In this document: piece after piece, positions 8,915 through 17,856 of the stretch | How the letters are laid out: every line of letters begins with the position of its first letter | Position numbering within the stretch: position 1 is the stretch's first letter | Notes under the pieces: generated by a model | The model's database searches: none | Told to the model about the DNA's origin: nothing | What the model saw: only the letters and a program-made list of their open reading frames with translations | Origin: Lentisphaerota bacterium | GTDB taxonomy: Bacteria; Verrucomicrobiota; Lentisphaeria; Victivallales; Victivallaceae | Length of the DNA stretch: 64,000 nt | Assembly: GCA_017134815.1 (NCBI GenBank) | Contig: CP071032.1 | Location: 124,001 to 188,000, forward strand | Direction of reading: 5' to 3' | Translations under genes and position numbers: made by a program

Positions 8915-10405
8915 TTAATCTGTAGTTTCAATAAAGCTCCCTTCCAGCCTGGCCGGAGAAATTAATCCGGCACGGGCTATAAATGTTTCTGCTTTCTGGA
9001 ATTCCGGTTTGGTCAGCAGGCTGACCGTGATATAGACGATTGCGGATATAAATATGCCGCTCAGAGCAGCCCCGGTAGAGCCGGGTTCAACAATGACTGG
9101 AAGTCCCAGTTCAAAAGTCTGAAGCAAATTGTAGAAACAGAACGCAATGCCGGCCAGCATTGATGCTATTGTGCCGGCGGCATTGCCGCGTCGCCACAAA
9201 AAACCTGCAATCAAAGGAACAAAAGCTCCGGTTGTAATGAAGTCAGCCGCCAGCCATGATACTTCCAGAAATGACTGGTTTCTAATTGCGATCAAAACTG
9301 CTAGAAAAGTGACCAGAACTGTTGAAAACTGGCTTACAAGCATCAATCTGCGTTTCCCGGCAGCAGGGTTAATATACCCACTGTATATGTCCATGCTCAA
9401 GGTCAGGGCCCCGGTATTTATCAGAGAATCCATGGTAGACATGATGGCAGAACAAATGCCTATGAATATAAAAGCACCCAGGACAGGGTGCATGTAATCA
9501 TTGACGAGTGCCGGGACAATACCGTGAGACGGCATTTCCTTATAAATGGCCAGTCCCGCCATACCGGTAATAACGACAATCAGGTTCAGAGGCAGGTAAG
9601 CGCCAAGGCTCAGCATGGTCATGCGTTTTGCATCGTTTTCATTGCGAGTTGCTGAAATTCGCTGCCAGATACCTGCTTGTATCATCCATGCTGCGCTGAA
9701 GGTAATGACATAGACAATGTAATCTCCTGTCCGGTGAAAAAAAGATGTAAATTCAGGTTTGCTGGCTTTGGCAGCAGCTTCGGAAATAGCGCTGAAGCCA
9801 CCTGCGGTATACAGGGCCACGGCAAACACTATTATCGCGGATGCCAGCAGAAAAATAAACTGTATAACATCGGTTATGACTACACCCCGAAATCCGCCGA
9901 ACAGGGAGTATATGAGGACAACCGCGGTTCCGCCGACAGCAGCCGCATTGTAACTTATTCCCAGATACATGCTTAAGAACTGGCCTACTCCGACAATTTG
10001 TGTGGCTGCGGTGATTGTCATAAACCAGAAAATCATTATTGAAAGAAGCAAAGCAGCAGTTCGGTTGTAGCGCTTTGCAAACATCAGCCCCTGAGTGTAG
10101 CAGCCAACCCGGCGAATCGCCTTGGAAAAGAGCATGAGCAGTGCCGTGGAAATCATAGCCGGCACACCATAATACCAGAATGAGCTCAGGCCGTCTTCAT
10201 AAGCCAGATCTGCTGTGGATATTGCCGCCCCGGCACCCCACCACGATGCAATAAAAGTTATTGATAAAGCCCAGAACGGCAGAGATCTGCCGGCAAAAAA
10301 ATAGTCTTCAATGTTTTTGTTTTTGCGGGTAAGAAATACAACAGTCAGAAGTATTATAAAGTATACAATCAGTCCTGCCAGCGAAAACAGCTTTAGTTTC
10401 TCCAT
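8915..10405 (-). CDS. Sodium:solute symporter (SSS family), copy 1
   Basis: The 496-residue integral membrane protein has about 13 hydrophobic helices. The SSS hallmark NIEDYFFAGRSLPFWALSITFIAS (split here as NIEDYFFAG and RSLPFW) is near the N-terminus, and a GFRGVVITDVIQF block occurs mid-protein. The family moves sugars, amino acids or carboxylates with Na+. No known malonate carrier (MdcF, MadLM, MatC) is in the window, so this gene next to mdc is a reasonable malonate importer; that is inference from position. It is closely similar to the adjacent copy and has its own promoter-like sequence. Confidence 0.88.
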   Translation of the reverse strand: MEKLKLFSLAGLIVYFIILLTVVFLTRKNKNIEDYFFAGRSLPFWALSITFIASWWGAGAAISTADLAYEDGLSSFWYYGVPAMISTALLMLFSKAIRRVGCYTQGLMFAKRYNRTAALLLSIMIFWFMTITAATQIVGVGQFLSMYLGISYNAAAVGGTAVVLIYSLFGGFRGVVITDVIQFIFLLASAIIVFAVALYTAGGFSAISEAAAKASKPEFTSFFHRTGDYIVYVITFSAAWMIQAGIWQRISATRNENDAKRMTMLSLGAYLPLNLIVVITGMAGLAIYKEMPSHGIVPALVNDYMHPVLGAFIFIGICSAIMSTMDSLINTGALTLSMDIYSGYINPAAGKRRLMLVSQFSTVLVTFLAVLIAIRNQSFLEVSWLAADFITTGAFVPLIAGFLWRRGNAAGTIASMLAGIAFCFYNLLQTFELGLPVIVEPGSTGAALSGIFISAIVYITVSLLTKPEFQKAETFIARAGLISPARLEGSFIETTD

Positions 10406-10439
10406 TGCTCTCTCCCTAAAGATACGGCTAATTATTAGT

Positions 10440-10468
10440 AACCTAACGTTGTAAAGTCAGCTTGTCAA
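10440..10468 (-). promoter_or_regulatory. Sigma70-type promoter for symporter copy 1
   Basis: On the minus strand TTGACA (10463-10468) is separated by 17 bp from TAGGTT (10440-10445), about 35 bp before the start codon of the downstream symporter gene. Confidence 0.5.
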
Positions 10469-10497
10469 GGAGAATTGAAGGAGCAGTTAATCGCGGT

Positions 10498-11985
10498 TCA
10501 GCGGTTTTCGGACAGTGCTCCCTCAACAGCCGGTGCCTTGATAAAACCGGCCTTTGCAATGAATTTATCAGCTTTTGTGTATTCCGGTGCACTGAGCAGG
10601 CTGCCGCCGACATAGGCCATAAGAGACAATATAATACCGGTAATTACTGATCCTGTAGAGCCTGGTTCCGCCATGATCGGTATTTTGACGCCAAAGGTAT
10701 GTATCAGGTTATAAGAACAGTAAATAATACCGGTAACCATTGAAATGACTGCGCCGGTACCAGTACCGCGCCGCCAGAAAAATCCAGCTACAAGCGGGAC
10801 AAACGCTCCCGTTGTAATAATATCTGCAGCCAGCCACGATATTTTAAGAAATGATTTCACTCTCAGCGCAATCAGGATGGCAATTACAGTTACTACTGTT
10901 GTTGAAATCTGGCTGGCCAGTACAAGCTGCTTTTTTTCCGCTCCGGGGCAAATGCGGTTCTGGTAGAAATCGACGCTCAGAGTTAATGCCCCGGTATTTA
11001 TAAGGGAGTCCATCGTTGACATTATAGCTGAACATATACCGACAAACATCAGGCCACCCAGTGCCGGATGCATATGGTCTCTGATTATTGCCGGAACTAA
11101 CCCGCCGGCCGGCAGCTGTTTGTAAATTGCCAGCCCTGCCATGCCAGTTACCACAACTATCAGGTAAAGCGGCAAATAAGCTCCTAGACTGAGCAGGGTC
11201 ATTTTGCGGGCGTCATTTTCAGTGCGCGCTGCCGAAATCCGCTGCCAGACATTAGCCTGTATCATCCAGGCGGCGCCAAAAGTTATTACATAGGCCATAT
11301 AATCGGAGGCCTTTGAAAAAAATGACATAAATTCAGGCTTTCCTGCTTCTGATGCCGCTTGGGTAATACCGCTGAACCCCCCAGCAGTGTAAAGCGCCAC
11401 ACCGAATATAGTCAGCGCTGCAATCAGCAGGAAAATAAACTGTATAATATCGGTTATGACAACACCGCGAAATCCGCCGAAGAGAGAATATATAAAAACT
11501 ATTGCAGTGCCGCATAAAACAGCAGCTGAATAATCGAGGTTCAGGTACATTTTAAAAAACTCACCGACTACAACCATTTGAGACGCGGCCGTGACTGTCA
11601 TAAACCAGAAAATCATAAATGACAGCAGAGTAGCCGAAGTTTTATTATAACGCTGCTCCAGCATTGTGCCTTGAGTATAACAGCCAATTCTGCGAATAGA
11701 TTTTGCAAACAGCAGTATCAGGGTTGTTGAAATCAGAACAGGCACTCCGTAGTACCAGAAGGCACTCAGTCCATCTTCGAACGCCAGGTCAGCTGTTGAA
11801 ATGGCAGAGCCCGCTCCCCACCAGGAAGCGATAAATGTAATTGCAAGTGCCCAGAAAGGCAGAGACCGGCCGGCAAAAAAATAGTCTTCAATGTTTTTAT
11901 TTTTTCTGGTTTTTATGACCACGAACAGTAGAATCGCAAAGTAAATGATCAGGCCGCCCAGTGAGAACAGCTTTAAATTTTCCAT
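10498..11985 (-). CDS. Sodium:solute symporter (SSS family), copy 2
   Basis: This 495-residue paralogue is clearly the product of a tandem duplication with copy 1. The first 60 residues are almost identical, and blocks such as GGFRGVVITDIIQFIFLL and ICSAIMSTMDSLINTGALTL are shared. Differences cluster in surface loops and in the C-terminus. Retention of both copies suggests distinct affinities or substrates, for example malonate and a related dicarboxylate (inference). Starts MENLKLF with an AGG-rich leader (GAAAGGGGAGAA). Confidence 0.88.
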   Translation of the reverse strand: MENLKLFSLGGLIIYFAILLFVVIKTRKNKNIEDYFFAGRSLPFWALAITFIASWWGAGSAISTADLAFEDGLSAFWYYGVPVLISTTLILLFAKSIRRIGCYTQGTMLEQRYNKTSATLLSFMIFWFMTVTAASQMVVVGEFFKMYLNLDYSAAVLCGTAIVFIYSLFGGFRGVVITDIIQFIFLLIAALTIFGVALYTAGGFSGITQAASEAGKPEFMSFFSKASDYMAYVITFGAAWMIQANVWQRISAARTENDARKMTLLSLGAYLPLYLIVVVTGMAGLAIYKQLPAGGLVPAIIRDHMHPALGGLMFVGICSAIMSTMDSLINTGALTLSVDFYQNRICPGAEKKQLVLASQISTTVVTVIAILIALRVKSFLKISWLAADIITTGAFVPLVAGFFWRRGTGTGAVISMVTGIIYCSYNLIHTFGVKIPIMAEPGSTGSVITGIILSLMAYVGGSLLSAPEYTKADKFIAKAGFIKAPAVEGALSENR

Positions 11986-12021
11986 AATTCTCCCCTTTCA
12001 TTATTATTGCTCAACAGACCA

Positions 12022-12050
12022 ACTCTAGCTTGCGGTACGAGTATTGTCAA
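12022..12050 (-). promoter_or_regulatory. Sigma70-type promoter for symporter copy 2
   Basis: On the minus strand a consensus TTGACA (12045-12050) is followed after 17 bp by TAGAGT (12022-12027), about 37 bp from the start codon. Confidence 0.5.
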
Positions 12051-12072
12051 GCATTTTATGCCGCGGAGGAAG

Positions 12073-13308
12073 TTACTGTTTCTGCGGCAGTTTTATTGCT
12101 TTATGAGGTTGTTTCGTACATAATAGAATTGCAAGCAGAACAAGGCCGATACAACCGGCAGCCAGCAACGGTTTTGTAATATCAGTCCGTATGTCTGTTG
12201 CCAGGCTGGATATGAGTAGCAGAACACCGCTGTAACCAAGTCTACCGCTCAGGCTCTGCAGAGAAAGAAAAGTGGCGCGTTCATGGTTTTCAAGCTCAGG
12301 TGCCTGCAGCGCTCGAATGATCGGCCAGGTTATGCTGCGCGGTAATGATCTGGTGATCAACAATATTGCTATTATTGGGTGTACGAGCAGAGCCATCAGA
12401 AAAATAAGTATCAATTCCCCAGCAAACAACAGCAGAAGTACGGTTCGGCAGGAAAACCTTTTGATAAGAGGAGGGATGAATTTTATGGCATAAGCTCCAG
12501 CTGCCATTGTCGCGGCCATGTGAAAACCGCTAATCAGTGGAGATAAGCTTTTTCCCTGCAGGCTGATATGCAGTTTGTCCAGATAGGTTTGATAAAATTC
12601 ATAAGGGATATGCAGCAGTATCGTCATGCTGATGCTGAATATAAATGTAAACTTCAAGTTTTTTGATATGGACTTGCCGCACAGCTTGAATAACTGACGG
12701 TGAAAAGCAGTTTCAGGCGGCGGTGAAGCGCAGTTTTTCGGTTCAGTCATAATGACAGCCAGTACCAGCATACACAGAGCCGCGGCGAATGACGCATAGT
12801 AGGCAGCTGGAAAGCTTATTAAAGCCAGCGCCCCGCCTGCCGCGGCCGCAAAGGCTCCGCCGATAAAGGACATTCTGGTTACGAATGATTCCTGTTTCAG
12901 GTAATCGTCCTGATGCCCGGTTATGGTCAGGGTCTCATATAAAAGAGATGTGTCAGTTCCTGAGGCAAAAGCAAACCCTCCCGCCAGTACTATTTCTGCT
13001 GCGGCAAAGGTTAAAAATGTATTCCCGACAGCAAAAAGCAGATATGCAGTACATAATAACAGACTTGCAATAATCAGTGTAATTCTGCGTCCAATACGGT
13101 CAGAGAAAAAACCGGACGGAATTTCAAGAATAGCTATTCCGGCATAATATATGGCTTCCAGCTGTAAGGCACCGCCCAGTCCGCACTTCCCGGAAAGATA
13201 CAGAAAAAATACCGGCATCCAGAACAGGCAGTTCAGCAGCATGGCAAACCACGGATAAATCTTCAAGGTTCTTTTATAACCAGGCATTCTCTCGGCTGTG
13301 CAGCTCAT
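12073..13308 (-). CDS. Major facilitator superfamily permease
   Basis: The 411-residue protein has roughly 12 hydrophobic helices. The MFS loop signature GFFSDRIGRRITL between helices 2 and 3 is diagnostic. A basic central loop with H-R-Q-L-F-K-L-C-G-K-S divides two six-helix halves. The substrate is unknown; drug or sugar efflux are both possible. It lies upstream of the symporters on the same strand, separated by 87 bp that contain a promoter, so co-transcription is optional. The start is preceded by GAGGACA. Confidence 0.82.
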   Translation of the reverse strand: MSCTAERMPGYKRTLKIYPWFAMLLNCLFWMPVFFLYLSGKCGLGGALQLEAIYYAGIAILEIPSGFFSDRIGRRITLIIASLLLCTAYLLFAVGNTFLTFAAAEIVLAGGFAFASGTDTSLLYETLTITGHQDDYLKQESFVTRMSFIGGAFAAAAGGALALISFPAAYYASFAAALCMLVLAVIMTEPKNCASPPPETAFHRQLFKLCGKSISKNLKFTFIFSISMTILLHIPYEFYQTYLDKLHISLQGKSLSPLISGFHMAATMAAGAYAIKFIPPLIKRFSCRTVLLLLFAGELILIFLMALLVHPIIAILLITRSLPRSITWPIIRALQAPELENHERATFLSLQSLSGRLGYSGVLLLISSLATDIRTDITKPLLAAGCIGLVLLAILLCTKQPHKAIKLPQKQ

Positions 13309-13533
13309 TTACTGTCCTCTGTTTTTTTCATAAATAACAATAGAGCAATATCTGCAATATGCCAGTCATAACTCAACTTATTGAAATAAGTGCAGATTTT
13401 GAATTATGAATTTAAACAGGTCAATTTTTATCCAGGATGTTTAATATGCTGTTTAAAATGCTCTTAAGTGTTATTGTATCACAAATTTATTTGAGAAAGT
13501 ACTAAAAAAAATGCAAATATTTTTTAGATGGTA

Positions 13534-13562
13534 TTGCTTTTTGCAGATATTTTTGTTACAAT
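13534..13562 (+). promoter_or_regulatory. Sigma70-type promoter driving a candidate ncRNA
   Basis: TTGCTT (13534-13539), a 17-bp spacer and TACAAT (13557-13562) lie in an AT-rich stretch on the plus strand. No convincing gene follows before the terminator at 13818, which is why this promoter is listed. Confidence 0.5.
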
Positions 13563-13568
13563 CTAAAA

Positions 13569-13850
13569 TGTAAGCAATAATAAAACTGTTGATTATGATT
13601 AAGATCGAATGATTCGTCAGAAATAGTTTTAAGAGAGCGAAACGCAGAAGTCAGTTGAGAGGCTCTTGTGCACAGGCTTATTACGCGGGGGCGGCTGGTC
13701 ACTGCACATGACTGATTACCAGGGTGGTAGAACGGCGTGGGGTGGTATGGACTGTTTCTTCTGGCCATGGGGTAAACGGCTTTTAGAAAGCATTTGTTCT
13801 CCTGGTAAGTTGGAAATCTGTCGGGTTAATCCCCGACAGGTTTTTAACTT
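13569..13850 (+). ncRNA. Candidate structured noncoding RNA of about 280 nt
   Basis: The region is bounded by a good promoter and a strong terminator. It holds only a 75-codon frame from 13666 that runs through the terminator and has no sensible protein features. It is more GC-rich than the flanking DNA and contains a stem CTGGT...ACCAG (about 13700-13728). That stem is followed by two copies of GGGTGGTA, one inside GTGGGGTGGTATGG, which is also the invariant core of the repeat array downstream. I checked by eye for the conserved cores of RNase P, tmRNA, SRP RNA and 6S RNA and saw none. Expression is unproven. Confidence 0.4.
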
Positions 13851-13853
13851 TTT
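13818..13853 (+). terminator. Rho-independent terminator
   Basis: CTGTCGGG / CCCGACAG (13818-13825 with 13832-13839) followed by GTTTTTAACTTTTTTT on the plus strand. There is no plus-strand protein gene before it. Confidence 0.75.
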
Positions 13854-13934
13854 TTGTTTTAAACCAATCTTTTATATTCTGATTTTTATGTAATACAGCC
13901 TAAACTTTATCTATGCAATGTAATTTTTTATTAC

Positions 13935-14380
13935 AGCTAAAAAGACAGGGACCTGCCGAATACAAATTCAACAGGTCCCTGCACGTGGGGTGGTATGGTA
14001 AACCTTATTTCATATAGCCCCTTAAAAGACAGGGAAAAGCCGGATTTGCACCCGGCAGATCCCTGCACGTGGGGTGGTATGGTAAACCTTATTTCATATA
14101 GCCCCTTAAAAGACAGGGAAAAGCCGGATTTGCATCCGGCAGATCCCTGCACGTGGGGTGGTATGGTAAACCTTTTTCATATAGCCCCTTAAAAGACAGG
14201 GAAAAGCCGGATTTGCACCCGGCAGATCCCTGCACGTGGGGTGGTATGGTAAACCTTTTTAAACTGCCTTAAGATTGATTCCTGACAGTATAAAATTTCA
14301 AACAACTTATAGCCCCTTAAAAGACAGGGAAAAGCCGGATTCGACACCCGGCAGATCCCTGCACGTGGGGTGGTATGGTA
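13935..14380 (+). repeat. Five-copy array of hairpin repeats, about 84-bp period
   Basis: Each unit holds TTAAAAGACAGGGA, a hairpin, and an invariant GCACGTGGGGTGGTATGG starting at 13981, 14065, 14149, 14232 and 14361 (spacings 84, 84, 83, 129). In units 2-5 the hairpin has outer arms CAGGGA/TCCCTG and inner arms GCCGG/CCGGC. In unit 1 it is instead CAGGGACCTG/CAGGTCCCTG, so pairing is kept while bases change. A 28-residue peptide repeat read across the array is an accident of the 84-bp period: the 83-bp step breaks it. The last unit ends 4 bp from the nucleoside hydrolase stop codon, so transcripts of that operon would run into the array in antisense. Confidence 0.85.
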
Positions 14381-14383
14381 AAT

Positions 14384-15577
14384 TTACAGGCCGGTGTTTG
14401 CTGAATTTACCGGGGCTTCCCCTTCAGCATACATTGGCTTATCTACATATTCATCAGGTGCTACTTTTATTCTGCCGGGGTAGGCCGGTACTGTTTCGTA
14501 GCTGTGAATCAGAATAGCCATGAAATTGTGCACGAATTCGTGTTTATTAGCATTCATGGCGACTTTGATCAAAGTTCCGTCTTTAGCTTCTACTGTGCGA
14601 CCAAAGTCGGGTCCTTGTTCTGTAATAACTTTGATCTTAAGGTTTTCATTATCAGCCAGACCAGGCTGGAACATCAGCGCTGCAGCCAGCGGGTCCCAGA
14701 AATACCAGGCGCCTTCATTCATAAAATCCTTACGGGTCTTGAGAATACGGTGCACAAAAGCCGAAGCTGAAGTTGGATGATACTTATCTACGATTTTGTA
14801 GAAACTGCCGTCAATCGGAACCTTATTGCAGGCATCAAGCGGAATCAGGTATATTGGTGCTCCTGATTTTATCACCTTGTCTGCTGCAACTGGATCGACA
14901 AAAATGTTCCATTCTGCAGTTTTATTTGGGATTGACGGAGTTGATTCATGGACATTGCCGGCAACTCTTACCGCTCCGCCCATAATGACGACTTCCCTGA
15001 TTTTTTTGGCCAGTTCTGGTTTTTTGTCCAAGGCCACTGCCAGATTGGTAAGAGGCCCCAGTGCCAGAATAGTTACTTTACCCGGGTATCTTTCAATGGT
15101 GTCTATCAGCAGCTGAACACCCTTGTTGCCGTAGTCCGGAAAGTTATTTTCTGGAAGAATAATGTTATGAACTGTATCAATCTGTTTGCGCCATTCCGCC
15201 GGGAATGCATTATTGCCGACAAATGGTTTTTCTGTGCCGTAGCCTACCGGAATGTTACCTTGTCCCAGCAGCAGGCAAAGTCCCTTAGCTATTCTCAGGC
15301 CGATCGGGCCTCCGGACTCGCCGGTGTCAGGAACAGTTATTGCGAGAACGTTGGAATCCGGGCGTTCAAGTGTATAAATGATGGCCAGCCAGTCATCCTG
15401 GGCCATATCGCTGTCTATAATTATGGGCAGCCTGTCGTTGAAGACGGGCACCTTGGTCTTTTTAGCCTGCATGGCATATGCTTTTGTGTTATGCGGCTCA
15501 TTTTTGGGCGCAGCAAAAAGCGAGCCACAGGCAGTAGCTATGGAAATTATAATTATAAGACTTTTTTTACAGATCAT
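14384..15577 (-). CDS. Exported nucleoside hydrolase (inosine-uridine type)
   Basis: The 397-residue protein has an N-terminal signal peptide (basic MICKK, hydrophobic core, likely cleavage after LFA at residue 22). The calcium-binding motif of the family, D-x-D-x3-D-D, is present as DSDMAQDD (55-62), and the late EWNIFVDPVAAD block provides the remaining active-site Asn/Asp. It would cleave nucleosides to base plus ribose in the periplasm. Ribokinase and a sugar transporter lie upstream in the same operon, so a salvage path nucleoside to ribose to ribose-5-phosphate is coherent. The ribosome site AGGAGG is 13 bases from ATG, slightly long. Confidence 0.87.
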   Translation of the reverse strand: MICKKSLIIIISIATACGSLFAAPKNEPHNTKAYAMQAKKTKVPVFNDRLPIIIDSDMAQDDWLAIIYTLERPDSNVLAITVPDTGESGGPIGLRIAKGLCLLLGQGNIPVGYGTEKPFVGNNAFPAEWRKQIDTVHNIILPENNFPDYGNKGVQLLIDTIERYPGKVTILALGPLTNLAVALDKKPELAKKIREVVIMGGAVRVAGNVHESTPSIPNKTAEWNIFVDPVAADKVIKSGAPIYLIPLDACNKVPIDGSFYKIVDKYHPTSASAFVHRILKTRKDFMNEGAWYFWDPLAAALMFQPGLADNENLKIKVITEQGPDFGRTVEAKDGTLIKVAMNANKHEFVHNFMAILIHSYETVPAYPGRIKVAPDEYVDKPMYAEGEAPVNSANTGL

Positions 15578-15618
15578 CAGCGTAATTATTCCTCCTATTA
15601 TTTTATGTTAGACAAATG

Positions 15619-16545
15619 TTAATTAGTATTGTTCCGTGAAATGAAGCGTTCTATTTCATCTAAGTGCGGAATTGACGGTTGCGCTCCCATTTTGGTAACA
15701 GAAATAGCGGCGGCAGCAGAGCCGAATCTGATGGCTTCCACCAGATCAAGTCCTTTGGATATTCCGACTGCAAATGCGCCGTTAAATACGTCGCCAGCGG
15801 CAGTTGTATCAACCGGGTCTACCTTGAATGCGGGAATCATGCGGCTTACTGCCCGGTTGGCCAGAAAGACTCCTTTGGCACCCATTGTAATAATTACATT
15901 TCTGACGCCTTTATTCATCAAAATGTCTGCTGCCTGGGCCGCAGACATCGCACCATCGACTTTGATGCCGGTAAGAAGTTCGGCCTCTGTTTCGTTTGGT
16001 GTCAAAAAAGCTACGTCATGTAAAAGTTCATCCGGCAGGGCTCTTGCCGGTGCCGGGTTAAGAATAACTTTAGCTCCGGCTTTTTTAGCCATGTGCGCAG
16101 ACTCGATTACAGTATGCAGTGGAATTTCCAGCTGCAGCAGCATTATGTCTGAATCCTCTATAGCAGCACGAGCATTCTGTACGTGTTCAGCAGAAAGTTT
16201 TGAGTTTGCGCCGGGAGCTACGGCGATGCTGTTTTCACTGCATTCAGAGACAAAAATAAGCGCTACCCCTGAAGGTTCGTTCATATCGCGCACAATGTAT
16301 TTAGTCTCAATGCCGTCTTCGTTATATGAATTTATTGCCTGTTCACCAAACGAATCCAGTCCAACGTTCGCGACAAATGTCACTTGACCGCCCGACCTGG
16401 CTGCGGCAACAGCCTGATTGGCTCCTTTGCCACCCTGGACCTTGGAAAATACACCGCCAAGGATGGTTTCTCCCGGACGCGGGATGCGCGGTGTCTTAAT
16501 AATCATATCAGTGTTTGAACTGCCGATTACGACGATGTTCTTCAT
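15619..16545 (-). CDS. rbsK: Ribokinase
   Basis: The 308-residue PfkB-family protein starts MKNIVVIGSSNTDM. PfkB signature 1 is seen in GGKGANQAVAAARSGG and signature 2 in DTTAAGDVFNGAF, whose Asp is the catalytic base. It phosphorylates D-ribose at O5 with ATP. GGAG precedes the chosen start; 12 extra upstream residues would overlap the transporter gene and are rejected. It lies between the transporter and the exported nucleoside hydrolase, which supply its substrate. Confidence 0.9.
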   Translation of the reverse strand: MKNIVVIGSSNTDMIIKTPRIPRPGETILGGVFSKVQGGKGANQAVAAARSGGQVTFVANVGLDSFGEQAINSYNEDGIETKYIVRDMNEPSGVALIFVSECSENSIAVAPGANSKLSAEHVQNARAAIEDSDIMLLQLEIPLHTVIESAHMAKKAGAKVILNPAPARALPDELLHDVAFLTPNETEAELLTGIKVDGAMSAAQAADILMNKGVRNVIITMGAKGVFLANRAVSRMIPAFKVDPVDTTAAGDVFNGAFAVGISKGLDLVEAIRFGSAAAAISVTKMGAQPSIPHLDEIERFISRNNTN

Positions 16546-16561
16546 GTTATTCTCCAGGAAA

Positions 16562-17569
16562 TTAAATAAGTTTAGCAGCAATAATCAATGCAAGTCCGAC
16601 TACATAGCACAGGAACATAAAACTCAATATCTTATTGGTCCCTTGAGGTGCTGAACGGAATTCACGCCAGATAAAAACACCCCAGAGAGCGGCAACAAGG
16701 GTTGCACCCTGACCAAGTCCGTAGGAGATTGAAGCACTGGCTTTTTCTGCGGCAAGAATGCTGAATGACATTCCAAGCCCCCAGATCATCCCTCCAATAA
16801 TACCAATTAAGTGAAGTCTGGCTGTTCCCTTGGTGATATAGTCTGATATTTTAACAGGTTCTCCAGAAAACGGGAACCTTGAAACCAGCGTATTGAATAC
16901 AAAGTTAGATAAGAAGATGCCGAGAGAAAAAATGAAAACAGCGGAGTAAGGTGTCATTTTACCGGCTTCGGGCATAGAAAAGTTAAAAGACATTGATTCA
17001 GCTACAAACCGGTAGAAAAAGCCCATCAGAATACCGGCAATAAGTGATATTAGAATGCCTTTAACCAGCTTGACTTTGTCGGCATTGCCGGATAAGCGCT
17101 TGTAGGCTACCGCATCGAGAATAATTGCCAGCGTTACCCCTGCTACCCCCGCAAACAAAACATATGGGTTTCCGGATGCTCCCGGTACATAATTGGCAAT
17201 TACACCTATGACCAGAGCCAGTCCAATACCAATTGGGAAAGCAACTGCCATACCGGCAATATCAATTGCCGCGACCAGCAGAATGTTTGCTGCGTTAAAA
17301 ATAATACCACCCAGTATTGCCAGTCCAATACTTGAAGCTGATGCCTGATTAAGATCTGCAATAAAACCGCGGCCTGCGACTCCATGACTGCCAAGCGTAA
17401 AAGCCAGAATAAGTGAAAGAATAACTATTCCGATTGCATAATCCCAGTAAAACAATTGAAAACGCCATGACTTGCTGGCCAGCTTTTGAGTGTTTGCCCA
17501 GGATCCCCAGCATAACATGGTGATCACGCACATAATGACTGCTAACGTATACGATTGGACGATAAACAT
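16562..17569 (-). CDS. GRP-family sugar (ribose/glucose) transporter
   Basis: The 335-residue protein has ten hydrophobic helices in two halves and resembles the glucose/ribose porter and RhaT group of the drug/metabolite superfamily. N-terminal MLCWGSWANTQKL and later GGIIFNAANILLVAAIDIAGMAVAFPIGIG (as blocks GGIIFNAANILL and GMAVAFPIG) are typical. Position upstream of ribokinase suggests ribose uptake. The start MFIVQSYT is preceded by GGAGCTC; the longer frame to 17662 adds 31 polar residues and is rejected. Spacing to rbsK is 16 bp. Confidence 0.82.
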   Translation of the reverse strand: MFIVQSYTLAVIMCVITMLCWGSWANTQKLASKSWRFQLFYWDYAIGIVILSLILAFTLGSHGVAGRGFIADLNQASASSIGLAILGGIIFNAANILLVAAIDIAGMAVAFPIGIGLALVIGVIANYVPGASGNPYVLFAGVAGVTLAIILDAVAYKRLSGNADKVKLVKGILISLIAGILMGFFYRFVAESMSFNFSMPEAGKMTPYSAVFIFSLGIFLSNFVFNTLVSRFPFSGEPVKISDYITKGTARLHLIGIIGGMIWGLGMSFSILAAEKASASISYGLGQGATLVAALWGVFIWREFRSAPQGTNKILSFMFLCYVVGLALIIAAKLI

Positions 17570-17856
17570 AGGCAGAGCTCCATTTTGCAATTTTTTAGTA
17601 TTTAGCTTATTACATAAGTTCAGCAGGAGCTTTTGAAAGCGAAAGACTCTCCTCGTTGGCACGAAAAACCCCAGCTGCCTAATTTAATTTAGATAGCTCT
17701 TACGCGAATAATGTTCCTGAAAATATGAATTTATTTTAAAAAATCAGCTGAATCAGTGTATAATCAAGTTTTTTCTTGAAAAGATATTAGCTTATAATTA
17801 ATATTATAAAAATAGCATTAAGTATTTCCTGAACAAATATTATAAACTTTTCGATA

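Noticed and set aside
13937..14192. Tandem 28-residue peptide repeat on both strands across the hairpin array
   Set aside because: It is a by-product of an 84-bp period divisible by three; one 83-bp unit breaks the frame and base changes favour the hairpin.
14384..15577. Lipoprotein signal in the nucleoside hydrolase (TAC at residues 15-17)
   Set aside because: Positions before Cys do not fit a lipobox; an ordinary signal peptidase I site (LFA) is better.
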